From Leifsonia shinshuensis (GTDB lineage Bacteria > Actinomycetota > Actinomycetes > Actinomycetales > Microbacteriaceae), in the NCBI RefSeq assembly GCF_013410375.1, contig NZ_JACCFL010000001.1:1488001-1552000 (forward strand): DNA of 64,000 nucleotides. The letters are read 5' to 3'. The notes beneath the pieces were generated by a model. That model was not told the origin of the DNA and ran no database searches. It saw only the letters and a list, made by a program, of their open reading frames with translations. Shown piece after piece: positions 20,501-28,348 of the stretch (positions within the stretch are counted from its first letter, which is position 1; each line of letters opens with the position of its first letter). A program made the position numbers and the translations under genes.

Positions 20501-21965
20501 GGAGAGCTATGAATTCGATCTTGCGCGGGCCGGGCACACTGTGGTCTTCGGCAGCCCCGGGTACGGCAAGTCGACGGTGCTGCAGACGATCGTGGTGAAT
20601 CTCGCGAAGGCCCGGACTCCCGAACAACTGCACGTGTATCTGTTCGACTTCGGCAACAACGGGCTTCTTCCGTTGCGGGACCTGCCCAACGTCGCGGACA
20701 TCGTCACTCCGGAGGAGGGCGAGAAGCTCAGCAAGATGCTCAGCGCGGTCTCGGACGCGATGGCCTCCCGTAAGCAGCTGTTCAAGGATGCGGGCGTCGC
20801 GAATCTTGAGCAGTACGAGGCGAAGACGTCGCGGGCGCTCCCGGTCACGCTCAACGTGCTCGACGGCTACGACAACCTCACCACGAACGATTCCAGGAAA
20901 GACACCATCGACAACGTCCTGTTGCAGGTGCTTCGCGAGGGCGCAGCGCTCGGTGTGTATCTCGTGATGAGTGCGAGCCGGGTGGGCGGCGTGCGCATGA
21001 ACATGCTCAGCAACGTCTCGACGAAACTCTGCCTCTACGTGAACGACGAGAGCGAGCTGGCCCAGCTCCTCGGCAGGGAACGGCTGCAGCAGACCGACCT
21101 TCCGGGCCGTGGCCAGCTCCTCACTGATGCGCCGACCGCGATCCAGTTCTACCTGCCTGCGGAGGGGGAGAACGGCTCCGAGACCCTTACGGCGCTCGAA
21201 GCGCAGGTGACGGCTCTGAACGACGCGTGGGCTGGCGCGCGGCCGGCGCAGATCCCGATGGTGCCGCGGGAGTTGACCACGGAGGTGTTCACCCGTCTCG
21301 CAACGCGCGACGCCGCATCGAACAGGCTGCTTCTCGGCTTGAACAAGCTCACTTCCGAGCCCGAGACGCTGGACCTCTTCACGGGCAAGTCCATGGCGAT
21401 CTTCCCGGAGTCGGGAAAGCAAGCGGCTCTGCTGTACCCCTTCATGATCGGACAGCTCGTCGAGGCTGTCGAAGCCGAGCGCTTGGTGGTGATCGACGCG
21501 CATGACGCCCTGCGAGAACATCTTGCAGCCGAACCCGCGCTGTACGTGGGCAAGAAGGCCCTGAAGGCTCACGCTGACACGGTGAAGCTCGCGCTCGCCG
21601 AGTTGGTGGAGCACGGCACGCAGGTGCCGCGGTGCGTGGTCATCAATGGCATGACCGACGTGTTCGACAAGCTCACGTTGCCGATGGATCAGATCTCCGA
21701 GGTCCTCGGTCTGGGCAGTGAGCTCGTCCAGATCATCGTTCTGGATCACCTGTCGAAGGTGAACAGCATTTTCGCATTGGCCGGCCCGCTGAAGGAGAAC
21801 ATCCATCAGATCCTTTTCGGCGGTGACCTGAACGGGCAGCGCTTCATCGAGGGTCTTCCGCTCGGCACGAAGAGGGAGACGCACGGCAAGAACGTGCTGC
21901 ACTCCGTCATCGATGGAGAACTGGACCACATCGTCGTGCCGACCCCGAACGAGAGCGAGGGGTGA
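17508..21965 (+). CDS. essC: EssC/YukB FtsK/SpoIIIE-type T7SS ATPase
   Basis: This 1485-residue motor matches the length of Bacillota EssC (about 1480). N-terminal FHA-like domains (about 1-190) are followed by two membrane helices (about 240-285). The first ATPase domain has Walker A GGTTGSGKSE near residue 672 and Walker B LVLVSDEF near 788. The second has GSPGYGKSTV near 1015. A third, C-terminal domain has only a degenerate loop (PESGKQAA, near 1297), as in EssC. The FHA-like N-terminus separates it from actinobacterial ESX EccC. EccB, EccD and MycP genes are absent, so this is T7SSb and not an ESX system. Confidence 0.95.
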   Translation: MSVFETEQLAEVASAALDSRLDPDQLLFLVYVVDGERAVRLSLTEEHPFVEHDGHKFSVVNEALYVDGESMGAGPGTVGALECVVIPVALARTECFVTDTTAALVIGDVPYAGIRVAEAPLLIVQGDALIVEAQGRLVYVDGVAIDGRQVCDLDVGTVVLTAGFILERRPTQFKITAFGSDVVFDHTKLLVQPPAQEFPADFPDYRRSPKLNLEVEDAEFTLQGPDKPAAKPKNRVARMVLPPFFMIAASSVTTLIIGSNPAMMLGMGLATLLTASFTVSQYVTERREVKAAALAAEEDYSRYLVRTVAEVSRAHDGERAVLRYQQPSPHELAAMVERYDPRIYERQRFNRDFLQASLGSSDRPSALKVSSSVSEKDSSVAALQVAELAAGFRTQRDAPTPVGLAGQTLGLVGPPDVVTDAVQSLLFQVAFFHSYRDVNFVSLLSREAFTRTWSRWRLLPHFTLQELNLRGLVYNDRLRDVVLNGFYQLLQKRKQALKDAGTQKPQFAPHYVFTISDDRHLAGHGINELLAEDMSDLGVTVIWCSEDAKLLPETVTALIQAPNRVKGELVTDGDVYVATPFTPYALPEDLEHSLRKLSNLNHLEVEKNAVPEALSLLEQYEVKTVDDLRIADRWASAEPNKSIASLIGWRARSDHVYWDLHERAHGPHALVGGTTGSGKSEFLTTYLIGLAINFSPEDVGMLIIDWKGGGIANTLDRLPHFMGAITNLDGAGTARALASIKAELDKRQREFATYGVNSINAYMTLYKQRHDPKPEVKYPTKPLPHLVLVSDEFAELKANVPEFLDELTSVARIGRSLGVHLILATQKPSGVVNDQIEANSTSKIALKMAGEQDSNELLKTTDAAHITNPGRGYLKVGQNEVYELFQSGYAGVPYDPDAQVIEKVDERIYRINDLGQYELFYDPDEEVEQGKDTSELPSELEAVIDGIVDVFDRDEALTRPDKPWLPGLAGRIASPEPAGQSRSGIPLGLLDIPSRQAQESYEFDLARAGHTVVFGSPGYGKSTVLQTIVVNLAKARTPEQLHVYLFDFGNNGLLPLRDLPNVADIVTPEEGEKLSKMLSAVSDAMASRKQLFKDAGVANLEQYEAKTSRALPVTLNVLDGYDNLTTNDSRKDTIDNVLLQVLREGAALGVYLVMSASRVGGVRMNMLSNVSTKLCLYVNDESELAQLLGRERLQQTDLPGRGQLLTDAPTAIQFYLPAEGENGSETLTALEAQVTALNDAWAGARPAQIPMVPRELTTEVFTRLATRDAASNRLLLGLNKLTSEPETLDLFTGKSMAIFPESGKQAALLYPFMIGQLVEAVEAERLVVIDAHDALREHLAAEPALYVGKKALKAHADTVKLALAELVEHGTQVPRCVVINGMTDVFDKLTLPMDQISEVLGLGSELVQIIVLDHLSKVNSIFALAGPLKENIHQILFGGDLNGQRFIEGLPLGTKRETHGKNVLHSVIDGELDHIVVPTPNESEG

Positions 21966-21967
21966 CG

Positions 21968-22426
21968 ATGACTCTGGAGTTGCAGGGGCGGCTTCTGGGG
22001 CTGGGCTCCATCGTCCGGCTCGAGAACGATCGGGCCTCCGGGCTGTTCGTCGTCCTCGCGCGCGGGGCGTTCCGCCCGGAGATGGAGCGACCCGAAGTGG
22101 AGCCCCGATATCTGGTCGCTCCGCACCCGTACGGCGAATCGCCCGATCAGGAGACCTTCCCCATCTTGGCCGGAGACGTCGAGGAGATCGTCTTCGAGGG
22201 GTACAGCGACAGCGCTGACGAGGCGTTCCTGGCGGACCTTCTCGACCAGATGGAGAACGGCCCCCGACAGATCAGCCGTGCGCAGCAGTTCACCGGCCCG
22301 CTCACGGAGCTTCCCGAAGCCTCGGCGCCTGACGCAGAGGATTCGGACGCAGTGGAGCCCGGCGTCGATCCGTTCGCGGAACTTCGTCGATTGACCGAAC
22401 AGGACCACAGAAGGGATGAACGATGA
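21968..22426 (+). CDS. DUF4176-like protein of T7SSb loci
   Basis: The 152-residue product begins LGLGSIVRLEND and contains DVEEIVFEGYSD, matching the pattern of DUF4176 proteins that accompany LXG toxins in Bacillota; family assignment is from memory. The C-terminal 50 residues are acidic and probably disordered. ATG at 21968 has GAGGGG upstream; a GTG at 21962 overlapping the essC stop is an alternative. It overlaps the next gene by four bases. Biochemical role is unknown. Confidence 0.65.
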   Translation: MTLELQGRLLGLGSIVRLENDRASGLFVVLARGAFRPEMERPEVEPRYLVAPHPYGESPDQETFPILAGDVEEIVFEGYSDSADEAFLADLLDQMENGPRQISRAQQFTGPLTELPEASAPDAEDSDAVEPGVDPFAELRRLTEQDHRRDER

Positions 22427-22692
22427 AGGTCGCTTCGAATACCGCCGCGGCGCAGGCCGCCGTGGCGGGCTTCGCGAACATCGAGGTTGAGAGCGATGGT
22501 CAGCAGGTGACGCTGGGGTCGAGCACTGTCGCGAGCATGAAGGAAGGCGCGAGCGTTGCCAACGGAGTGCTGGACAGCATCTCGGCGTTCATTTCCGGCG
22601 TGAAGCGGCAGGCCGACGGCGTTACGGCTCTTGCGTCGGAGATCGAGGCACGTGACAAGCGCGATGCCGCGAGCGTAGGCGGAACTCGATGA
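22423..22692 (+). CDS. Small helical T7SS protein, Lap1-like (DUF3130/TIGR04197-like)
   Basis: The 89-residue product is predicted to be a helical hairpin like WXG100 proteins but lacks W-x-G. In Bacillota, small proteins of this size encoded directly before LXG toxins (Lap1, DUF3130 or TIGR04197) bind the LXG helices and target them to the secretion machine. Size, helicity and position fit; sequence similarity is weak to my eye. ATGA overlaps on both sides show tight coupling. Confidence 0.6.
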   Translation: MKVASNTAAAQAAVAGFANIEVESDGQQVTLGSSTVASMKEGASVANGVLDSISAFISGVKRQADGVTALASEIEARDKRDAASVGGTR

Positions 22693-23042
22693 GCGACCGC
22701 GAGGAGCAGCTTCTGGCGCTCGACCGGCAGATCAGGGATCGCGAGAGTCGGACCGCGGAAGACCTTGCGACGATTCGCGTGCTCAGCGAGCAGTGGGCGT
22801 CGTATGCCCACGTGATGCGCGTGCATTCCGAGCGGTTTGAAGAAGCCGGTGTCCGCCTGGATGCGAAGAACTACTTCGTGCAGAAGGGGCTGGCCGCGAG
22901 CAGAGAGCTCGACGCCTACGTGAGCCGGCTGGCAGGTGATCACGCAGAACTTCTGGATGAGACCGAGCGGTCGCTCCGCTCGGCGTCGGAGGCCGAGCTG
23001 GAACGGTTACGGCGAGAGAAGGCAGACGTGTCGTGGGGCTGA
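22689..23042 (+). CDS. Helical T7SS toxin partner, Lap2-like (DUF3958-like)
   Basis: The 117-residue product is almost wholly helical and charged, with coiled-coil-like stretches (EEQLLALDRQIRDRES; ELLDETERSLRSASEAELER). DUF3958 proteins (Lap2) have this size and sit between Lap1 and LXG genes, forming a pre-secretion complex with the toxin. It overlaps the LXG gene by 10 bp. The call rests on size, composition and position. Confidence 0.58.
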   Translation: MSDREEQLLALDRQIRDRESRTAEDLATIRVLSEQWASYAHVMRVHSERFEEAGVRLDAKNYFVQKGLAASRELDAYVSRLAGDHAELLDETERSLRSASEAELERLRREKADVSWG

Positions 23043-24274
23043 TCTACGACGCGGGGGAATCGGCCGCGTTGGCCGGTGCGCTTTCGGCGAAGCTGACCAC
23101 CGCGACGGCTGTGCTGGATGCCACGGACAGCGCCTGCGCACAGTTGGGGGAAGCGTTGGCGGGCGGGCAGCTTTCGGGTAACGGCTACTCGGCGGTCGAC
23201 ACTCTCTTCGCGCAGATCATTCGGCCGAGCGTCGTGGATGCGCGGAGCGAGATCGATGCCATCCGGAAGGACCTGGAGCGGTACTCGCAGGCGGACTCGT
23301 TTGTGGCCGCGTTCGGGGTTCTGAAAGAGGACGAGCTGAACACGCAGCTGACGGCGACCAGGGCGCAGCGGGTCGCGACAGAGCGTCAGATCGAGGCGAA
23401 CCGGACGGCTGCTGCTGCGTCGTCGACGATGCCCGGGTTGGCTCCGGCATTGGAGGCGGGGAACGCGCAGTTGGAGTTGGTGCTGGGGCAGCTCGACGCC
23501 ACGGTGCGGGACGTGGAGGGCAGACTGCAGGCGTTGCATGACTTCGCCGCGCGGACGTTTGGGCTGTTCGTGGACAGGCTGATCAATCTTGCGGCGGCGA
23601 CCGGCGACACGGTTTCCCTTCTGGAGCAGTTGCGCGGCTCGCTCGTCCTCGGGTCTGCGGGGACTGGTCTCGGTGCTGGTTTGACGAGGCGGGCGATCCT
23701 GGATCAGCTCGCCGGCAACAAGATCACACGCGGCGCCGGTGGCCGGTTGAGATCGGGTGGGACCGTTCTCTACAAGCCCGCGAACGGGCGCCTCTACGCC
23801 GGGGGAGTGGACTTCAATAAGGCCACCGGAACCCGGATCGATCACTATCAGAAGTGGGTCAAAGCCGGCGCAAGCGGCTTTGCCGCCGATGTTGTGGATG
23901 ACTTCAAGGGGTGGAAGGGCGCGTCGAACCTGACCAAGGTCAGTAAGGGCCTGGGGTTGGCGGGGACGGCGATCTCCGTCGGTGCCAACGTCAACAAGTA
24001 CTTCGGTGATGGGGATGCGACGCGCGAGGATTGGCGCGACTTCGCTGTTGACACTGTTGTCGATGTCGGCAGCGGCGCTGCGGCGGCAGGGATCGGCGCA
24101 GCAGTCGGGTCGTTCATCTTGCCGCCCTTGGGGACGGTCGTCGGAGCCGGCATCGGGATCGTTGCCAACGCGGTCCTGAACGAGTGGAAGTTTGCTGGGG
24201 ACAAGTCGGCGGTGGAGTGGGCTAAAGAGGGTCTGAAGAGTGCGTGGGACAGCATTGCGGCGAAGTTCTGGTGA
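23033..24274 (+). CDS. LXG-domain toxin with glycine-zipper C-terminal domain
   Basis: The 413-residue product has an N-terminal LXG domain (about 1-205): the hallmark L-x-G occurs at Leu47-Gly49 (QLSGNGYSAVDTLFAQII), followed by long helices (VVDARSEIDAIRKDLERY). A linker rich in Gly and basic residues leads to a C-terminal domain (about 225-413) with a glycine-zipper membrane segment at about 343-380 (GSGAAAAGIGAAVGSF, GTVVGAGIGIVANAV). Known LXG proteins are T7SSb-exported antibacterial toxins; glycine zippers occur in membrane-depolarising ones such as S. aureus TspA. The exact activity is inferred. GTG at 23033. The polytopic membrane protein that follows is its likely immunity factor. 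Confidence 0.85.
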   Translation: MGLIYDAGESAALAGALSAKLTTATAVLDATDSACAQLGEALAGGQLSGNGYSAVDTLFAQIIRPSVVDARSEIDAIRKDLERYSQADSFVAAFGVLKEDELNTQLTATRAQRVATERQIEANRTAAAASSTMPGLAPALEAGNAQLELVLGQLDATVRDVEGRLQALHDFAARTFGLFVDRLINLAAATGDTVSLLEQLRGSLVLGSAGTGLGAGLTRRAILDQLAGNKITRGAGGRLRSGGTVLYKPANGRLYAGGVDFNKATGTRIDHYQKWVKAGASGFAADVVDDFKGWKGASNLTKVSKGLGLAGTAISVGANVNKYFGDGDATREDWRDFAVDTVVDVGSGAAAAGIGAAVGSFILPPLGTVVGAGIGIVANAVLNEWKFAGDKSAVEWAKEGLKSAWDSIAAKFW

Positions 24275-24278
24275 CGCG

Positions 24279-25157
24279 ATGAGCAACCAATTGAGCAAGT
24301 CTGAGCGTGAGCGCGATGCAGCAAACCAGACGTACTTCATTACTCTTGCAGAGAGCAGGGCGTCGCTGGGTGGTTTGTCTGGGTTGGCATTCATCAACGC
24401 GGCCCTCATGAGCCTGCTGACGTTCACCATTGTGGCCTCAATGGCTTTCTATGTCGGCTCCCGGTCGTTCCTGTTCCTTTACTTCGCGCATCTGGCTGTT
24501 CTGGGGTTCAGCGCTGTTGTGTTCCTGGTCTCGTTGGTCAGGCCGTTGACTTTTCGGTTTCAGGTGTTCTTCTCCAGCCTCCTGGCAGTCTTTGCGACCC
24601 TTCTGGTCTACACGCTGTGCCTTATGGGGCTGGGGATGATCACCAATGTGACCCGGGGAGGCTACACGATGTTTGATCTCGCAGTCTTTCCCGTCGTTGC
24701 CGTGATTGGGTTGTTGTACGTCTGTGGTGCGACTGTGGTGCATGTCTTGCTATTGCGGAAGCGTTTGCGCGAAGGTCACTCGGAGGCGCGGACGTGGGGG
24801 AACCTCGTGGCTGCGTCGAGTGTGTATAACTCGAAGAGCTTGTGGACCATTTTCGGGGCGGTGATGATCGTCCCGAATGTGCTCACGCAAGGCCAGTACC
24901 TGTGGAACATGTTTGGCGTGGCGGCTTTTCTGCTTTTCGCGACGGTGACGCCGAGTTTGCCGGTGGAGTTCACCTACCTTGCGTATTTGAAGTCGCGGGA
25001 TAGGCGGTATTGGGAGCATCGGCCTGGCAGGCGTGTCCGTTCGAAGGGTGAGGTGCGCGCGATTGTGAAGAAGGTCGCGCTGTGGGTGGGCATTGTCTTC
25101 GCGTTCTGCGTGGTGATGCTGGTCCTGACCAAGCTAGGGATGTCGGATTCACGGTGA
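24279..25157 (+). CDS. Polytopic membrane protein, probable immunity protein for the LXG toxin
   Basis: The 292-residue product has about six or seven hydrophobic helices (near 30-55, 60-85, 90-118, 125-152, 185-200, 208-235, 266-288). It starts 4 bp after the toxin stop. Membrane-acting T7SSb toxins such as TspA are neutralised by multi-span membrane proteins encoded next door, so position and topology suggest immunity. Codon use is clearly less GC-rich than in flanking core genes (many T-ending codons), a sign of transfer. No family is recognised. Confidence 0.6.
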   Translation: MSNQLSKSERERDAANQTYFITLAESRASLGGLSGLAFINAALMSLLTFTIVASMAFYVGSRSFLFLYFAHLAVLGFSAVVFLVSLVRPLTFRFQVFFSSLLAVFATLLVYTLCLMGLGMITNVTRGGYTMFDLAVFPVVAVIGLLYVCGATVVHVLLLRKRLREGHSEARTWGNLVAASSVYNSKSLWTIFGAVMIVPNVLTQGQYLWNMFGVAAFLLFATVTPSLPVEFTYLAYLKSRDRRYWEHRPGRRVRSKGEVRAIVKKVALWVGIVFAFCVVMLVLTKLGMSDSR

Positions 25158-25207
25158 CGAACCAGCGCGCGACGGAAGTTCGGAGTGCACGATGGGAAGG
25201 ACACTTC

Positions 25208-25651
25208 ATGCGGTTTAAGCAGCGGACGTTGAGCATGCACAACGTCGTGAGTCACACGGCAGAGCTTCGCCCGGGCGACGACCTCTTCGAGGTCGTCGAC
25301 CCTGTCGGCGATTACTTCAAGCAGGTCTTGATGCACAACGGCTACTACACCAGTGGTCCGCTTGTCTTCTCCAGCGTTCCCGGCGGCCGGGACTTCACGA
25401 TCATGACCACTCTCGGCAACCGGATCAACATCGTCGAGGACCGCGCTGACAGTTTCCGTTTCAGCGAGCACCTCGAAGTGGAGACCGACTTCTTCTACCG
25501 GCATTACGATCTGGACGAGCCGGTGCCGTATGAGGAGATCGAGCGGGCGGTGGCCGCGGCTGGGCTGGAGATCAAGACCATCTACCATGTGGTCCTCAAG
25601 TTCTACGGCGAGGTCATGCTCGACCTGTATGTCGACGCGGTGGCTCGCTGA
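25208..25651 (+). CDS. T7SS-linked small protein, DUF5085/GyrI-like (first copy)
   Basis: The 147-residue product has alternating beta/alpha patterns (FEVVDPVGDYFKQVLMHNGYY, ... FYGEVMLDLYVDAV) that resemble the SHS2/GyrI-like ligand-binding fold and the DUF5085 proteins I recall from Bacillota LXG loci. ATG at 25208 has GGAAGGAC upstream. It shares one base with the next gene, whose product looks related (similar length and strand order). A role in toxin handling or self-protection is only inferred from position. Confidence 0.5.
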   Translation: MRFKQRTLSMHNVVSHTAELRPGDDLFEVVDPVGDYFKQVLMHNGYYTSGPLVFSSVPGGRDFTIMTTLGNRINIVEDRADSFRFSEHLEVETDFFYRHYDLDEPVPYEEIERAVAAAGLEIKTIYHVVLKFYGEVMLDLYVDAVAR

Positions 25652-26124
25652 TGGATGCTCTTCTCCAAGGCGTCACTTTCGACGAGAAGCTGGCGTATCA
25701 GAACGTGGTCAGTCGCCGTGCGACGTTCCACTACAGCGCGCTCGGCGAACAGCTCGGATCGTTCGTCTCGGACGTCGTCCGGCAGGGTGGCACCCCGAAG
25801 GGGCCCTACGTGTACAGCCTGAACAACGTGCCGCTGGATGAGATCACCGACATCGAGTTCTTCCTCCCGATCCGAGAGAGCACCTTTGCGGCTGAAGAGG
25901 GCACGCGGTTCCATTCGTATTTCGAGGTCGGCCCGCTGGCGAAAGGCATCGTCGCCGGCGACTTCGAGCACCGGACCGAGCAGGTCTACGCACAGCTCCT
26001 CGCAGCGTTGGACGGCAATGGCCTGGAGATCAACGCACCCTTCTTCCATGTCCTCCCCGAAGACGGCTCGAAGTACGCGTCGGTGTATGTCGGCTACGTC
26101 GACCCGAGCGAAGCGGTGGACTGA
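25651..26124 (+). CDS. T7SS-linked small protein, DUF5085/GyrI-like (second copy)
   Basis: The 157-residue product parallels the previous one: an N-terminal segment, a strand-helix pair (LGEQLGSFVSDVVRQGG), a central FFLPIRES strand and a C-terminal strand (YASVYVGYVDP). The two may form a heterodimer. The ATG overlaps the preceding stop (TGATG). It is the last gene of the T7SS operon; 359 bp without a convincing intact gene follow. Confidence 0.5.
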   Translation: MDALLQGVTFDEKLAYQNVVSRRATFHYSALGEQLGSFVSDVVRQGGTPKGPYVYSLNNVPLDEITDIEFFLPIRESTFAAEEGTRFHSYFEVGPLAKGIVAGDFEHRTEQVYAQLLAALDGNGLEINAPFFHVLPEDGSKYASVYVGYVDPSEAVD

Positions 26125-26482
26125 GAGGGGCGAGCATCGATCCGCAGAAGGGCGTATTCGGCTTGGGTCTGGAGCTTTGTGAGCATCGAGTGAGCAAGAC
26201 GCTTCTCGGCGAGTGATGTTCATTGAACAAACGACGAAGAATCTGTGTCGGCCTCGCTCGACTATGCCGAGCGGTTCTGTCGGCTAGCCCTGCACGACAA
26301 AATGCTCGACGACTACGACACTCTCTGATCGTCCATTCAACCCAGAAGTAGTGGAAACGGCCTGACGATCGGCCACACCAATCGGGGTATCGAAACCCAC
26401 CGACCTCGCTCCCGGTGACACGCTCGAAAGCACCGTTCGTGCGAAGCTCACCCCGAACTTCCTACTCAACGTTTGTCCTCCC
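26125..26482. other. Gene-free interval with possible coding remnants
   Basis: This convergent intergenic stretch is AT-richer than its neighbours. On the plus strand one frame from about 26315 to 26470 reads like degraded protein sequence (LSDRPFNPEVVETA, then a TGA, then GVSKPTDLAPGDTLESTV). A minus-strand frame is also open over about 60 codons. No start, ribosome site or clear terminator hairpin was found. It may be the remnant of a further cargo gene. Confidence 0.4.
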
Positions 26483-28348
26483 TTATGCGCGGCGCGCTGG
26501 GGCACGGACCTTCCTCTTGCGAATCGCGCCGGCGACCGCCATCGCGAACCCTCCCACGAGCAATCCGCCTGCGAACACGATCAGCCCCTTCGGGTCCAGG
26601 ATGCCCGTGGCGTCCGACGCGACCGACGCCACGGTCGCCCGCTCCGGTGTCACATTCTTCGCGTCGATGGGAGCGGAGAAGAACGCGTAGATGCCGCCCG
26701 TATCCACGCCGGGTGTCCTGGTGTTCGCGAGGACGGTCGCGAAGTTGGCGTAGTACGCCTGGTTGTCGGCGAGGCCCGCGTTGCCTGAGGACAGCAGCTT
26801 GTTCACTCCGCTGAGCACCGTGCCGGCGCCGGTCGATGTCGTGGTCGAGTTCTGGAGGAGCGCGTCGAACAGGCTGGAGTTGTCGGGTGTCGTCGTGGAG
26901 TCGATGGTGAGCCGGCTGCTGGTTTCCGCCGAGCGGGAGATGAACGCGGTGATCTCGTTGCGGAGTCGGTCGCTGTTGTCGACGTAGATTCCACCGCTGT
27001 CGGGGTCGTATGCGCTCCAGTCCTGGACCTCGAGGCTGGTGGCCGTGCTCGGTATCAGGGCGGCATTTCTCACGACGTCGAGCGTGTCGGCGGACCAGGT
27101 GTCCAAGTTCGACAGCTCGGGCTCGAACAGAGGAGACGGCACGCGAGCCGGGTCGAGCGAGTCCCTGATCGTCTCGAGCGCCTGGATTTCGTGGTGCAAG
27201 GTGCCGAGGATCCCGGGGTCGACCGGAGTTGCCGGAGGCACGGCTGGAGCTTTCAGTAGCACTTCGACGGCTCGCAGGGCGGTGATTCTCTGGTCGAGGT
27301 CGTCGAAGACACCCTGCATCGTGAGCGCGTCATCCTCGGAGTGCTGTTCGATCGCTTGCCGGAGCTCGGCGAGCCGAAGCAGCAGATGCGGCGGGATGAC
27401 GCCCTCCGAGTCCGCACACGGCTCTGCTGCGTCCATCGCGTCGAGGCCGCTCAGCGCGCAGAGCAGGGTGGTTCTGAACTGTTCGAACTGCGTCCCGTAG
27501 AACTCGCGGTCGGCCTCGGACTGGGCGGCGATGCTCCTGTTGCTGTTGTCGGCGTTGAGCTGTGCGATCTCCCGCTGCCGGGAGGTGTACTCCTCGATCC
27601 CGGGAAGCTGGCCGGCGAGCGCTTCGCGGTTGCCGGCGAGCAGATCCGCGACCGATTTCGCGTAGGAGCTCTGAGCTTCGACGGTGGCCGCGTTCACGTC
27701 TTTGAGGCCGCTGGCGCTCGAGATGAGGCTGTCGAAGGTCGGCATCGTGGCGGAGAACGGCTCCTGCACTTCCGAGGCGAGCGCAGCGATGAGGGCCTTC
27801 TGGATGCCGAGCGTTGCGCTCATCTGCCCGTCGGCCTGTGCGATGTTGTCGGCGAGCGAGGCGTAGTACATGGTGACGACGCTCCGGTTGAAGTCGTGCA
27901 GGACGTCGCGGATCCTGCTCTCCAGGAGCCGGTCCGCGCTGACGTCCGGCTGGTGGCGCAGGCGGAACTCGACCGTCGCCTTGGTCGGGCTGGTCTCCTG
28001 GAGCGTCAGGATGTCGTGCGTGAACGAGCGCGGGATGTAGAGGACGGCGTCGACGGAGCCGTCCTTGTACGCCTTCTCCGCCACCGGCCGGGAGACCACC
28101 GTCCAGTTGTACTCGGAGTCCTTCGAGATCCGGTCCACGAAGGAGGCGCCGAAGGCGTACTCCTCGCTGTTGAACTCGGCGGCGAGGTCCTCGTTCACCA
28201 GGCCCACGGTCGGCCGGAAGTCGCCGACGCGGTGCGCGGCGTCGTCGTTCAGGATGAGGAATCCGGCGACCAGCGCTGCCAGCAGTACGGGTACGGACGC
28301 GAACCGTACGACCTTCGATCTGCGCTTCCCCCTCGACGGACCCCCCAT
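26483..28348 (-). CDS. esaA: EsaA/YueB-like T7SS membrane protein, short form
   Basis: The 621-residue product has one N-terminal transmembrane helix (about 15-35), a YhgE/Pip-like extracytoplasmic region (PTVGLVNEDLAAEFN, VDAVLYIPRSFTHDIL), a long helical middle part and one C-terminal helix (about 590-612) with a basic tail. EsaA of S. aureus and YueB of B. subtilis share the N-terminal design but are about 1000 residues with a multi-span C-terminal domain; here that domain is replaced by one helix. The ATG at 28348 has GAGGAG at a good distance; a GTG two codons earlier is too close to it. It faces the T7SS operon on the opposite strand and needs its own promoter. Confidence 0.75.
   Translation of the reverse strand: MGGPSRGKRRSKVVRFASVPVLLAALVAGFLILNDDAAHRVGDFRPTVGLVNEDLAAEFNSEEYAFGASFVDRISKDSEYNWTVVSRPVAEKAYKDGSVDAVLYIPRSFTHDILTLQETSPTKATVEFRLRHQPDVSADRLLESRIRDVLHDFNRSVVTMYYASLADNIAQADGQMSATLGIQKALIAALASEVQEPFSATMPTFDSLISSASGLKDVNAATVEAQSSYAKSVADLLAGNREALAGQLPGIEEYTSRQREIAQLNADNSNRSIAAQSEADREFYGTQFEQFRTTLLCALSGLDAMDAAEPCADSEGVIPPHLLLRLAELRQAIEQHSEDDALTMQGVFDDLDQRITALRAVEVLLKAPAVPPATPVDPGILGTLHHEIQALETIRDSLDPARVPSPLFEPELSNLDTWSADTLDVVRNAALIPSTATSLEVQDWSAYDPDSGGIYVDNSDRLRNEITAFISRSAETSSRLTIDSTTTPDNSSLFDALLQNSTTTSTGAGTVLSGVNKLLSSGNAGLADNQAYYANFATVLANTRTPGVDTGGIYAFFSAPIDAKNVTPERATVASVASDATGILDPKGLIVFAGGLLVGGFAMAVAGAIRKRKVRAPARRA

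Noticed and set aside
15320..21965. Actinobacterial ESX (T7SSa) identity for the secretion locus
   Set aside because: No EccB, EccD, EccE, MycP, PE/PPE or EspG genes are present; EssB and the FHA-bearing EssC point to T7SSb.
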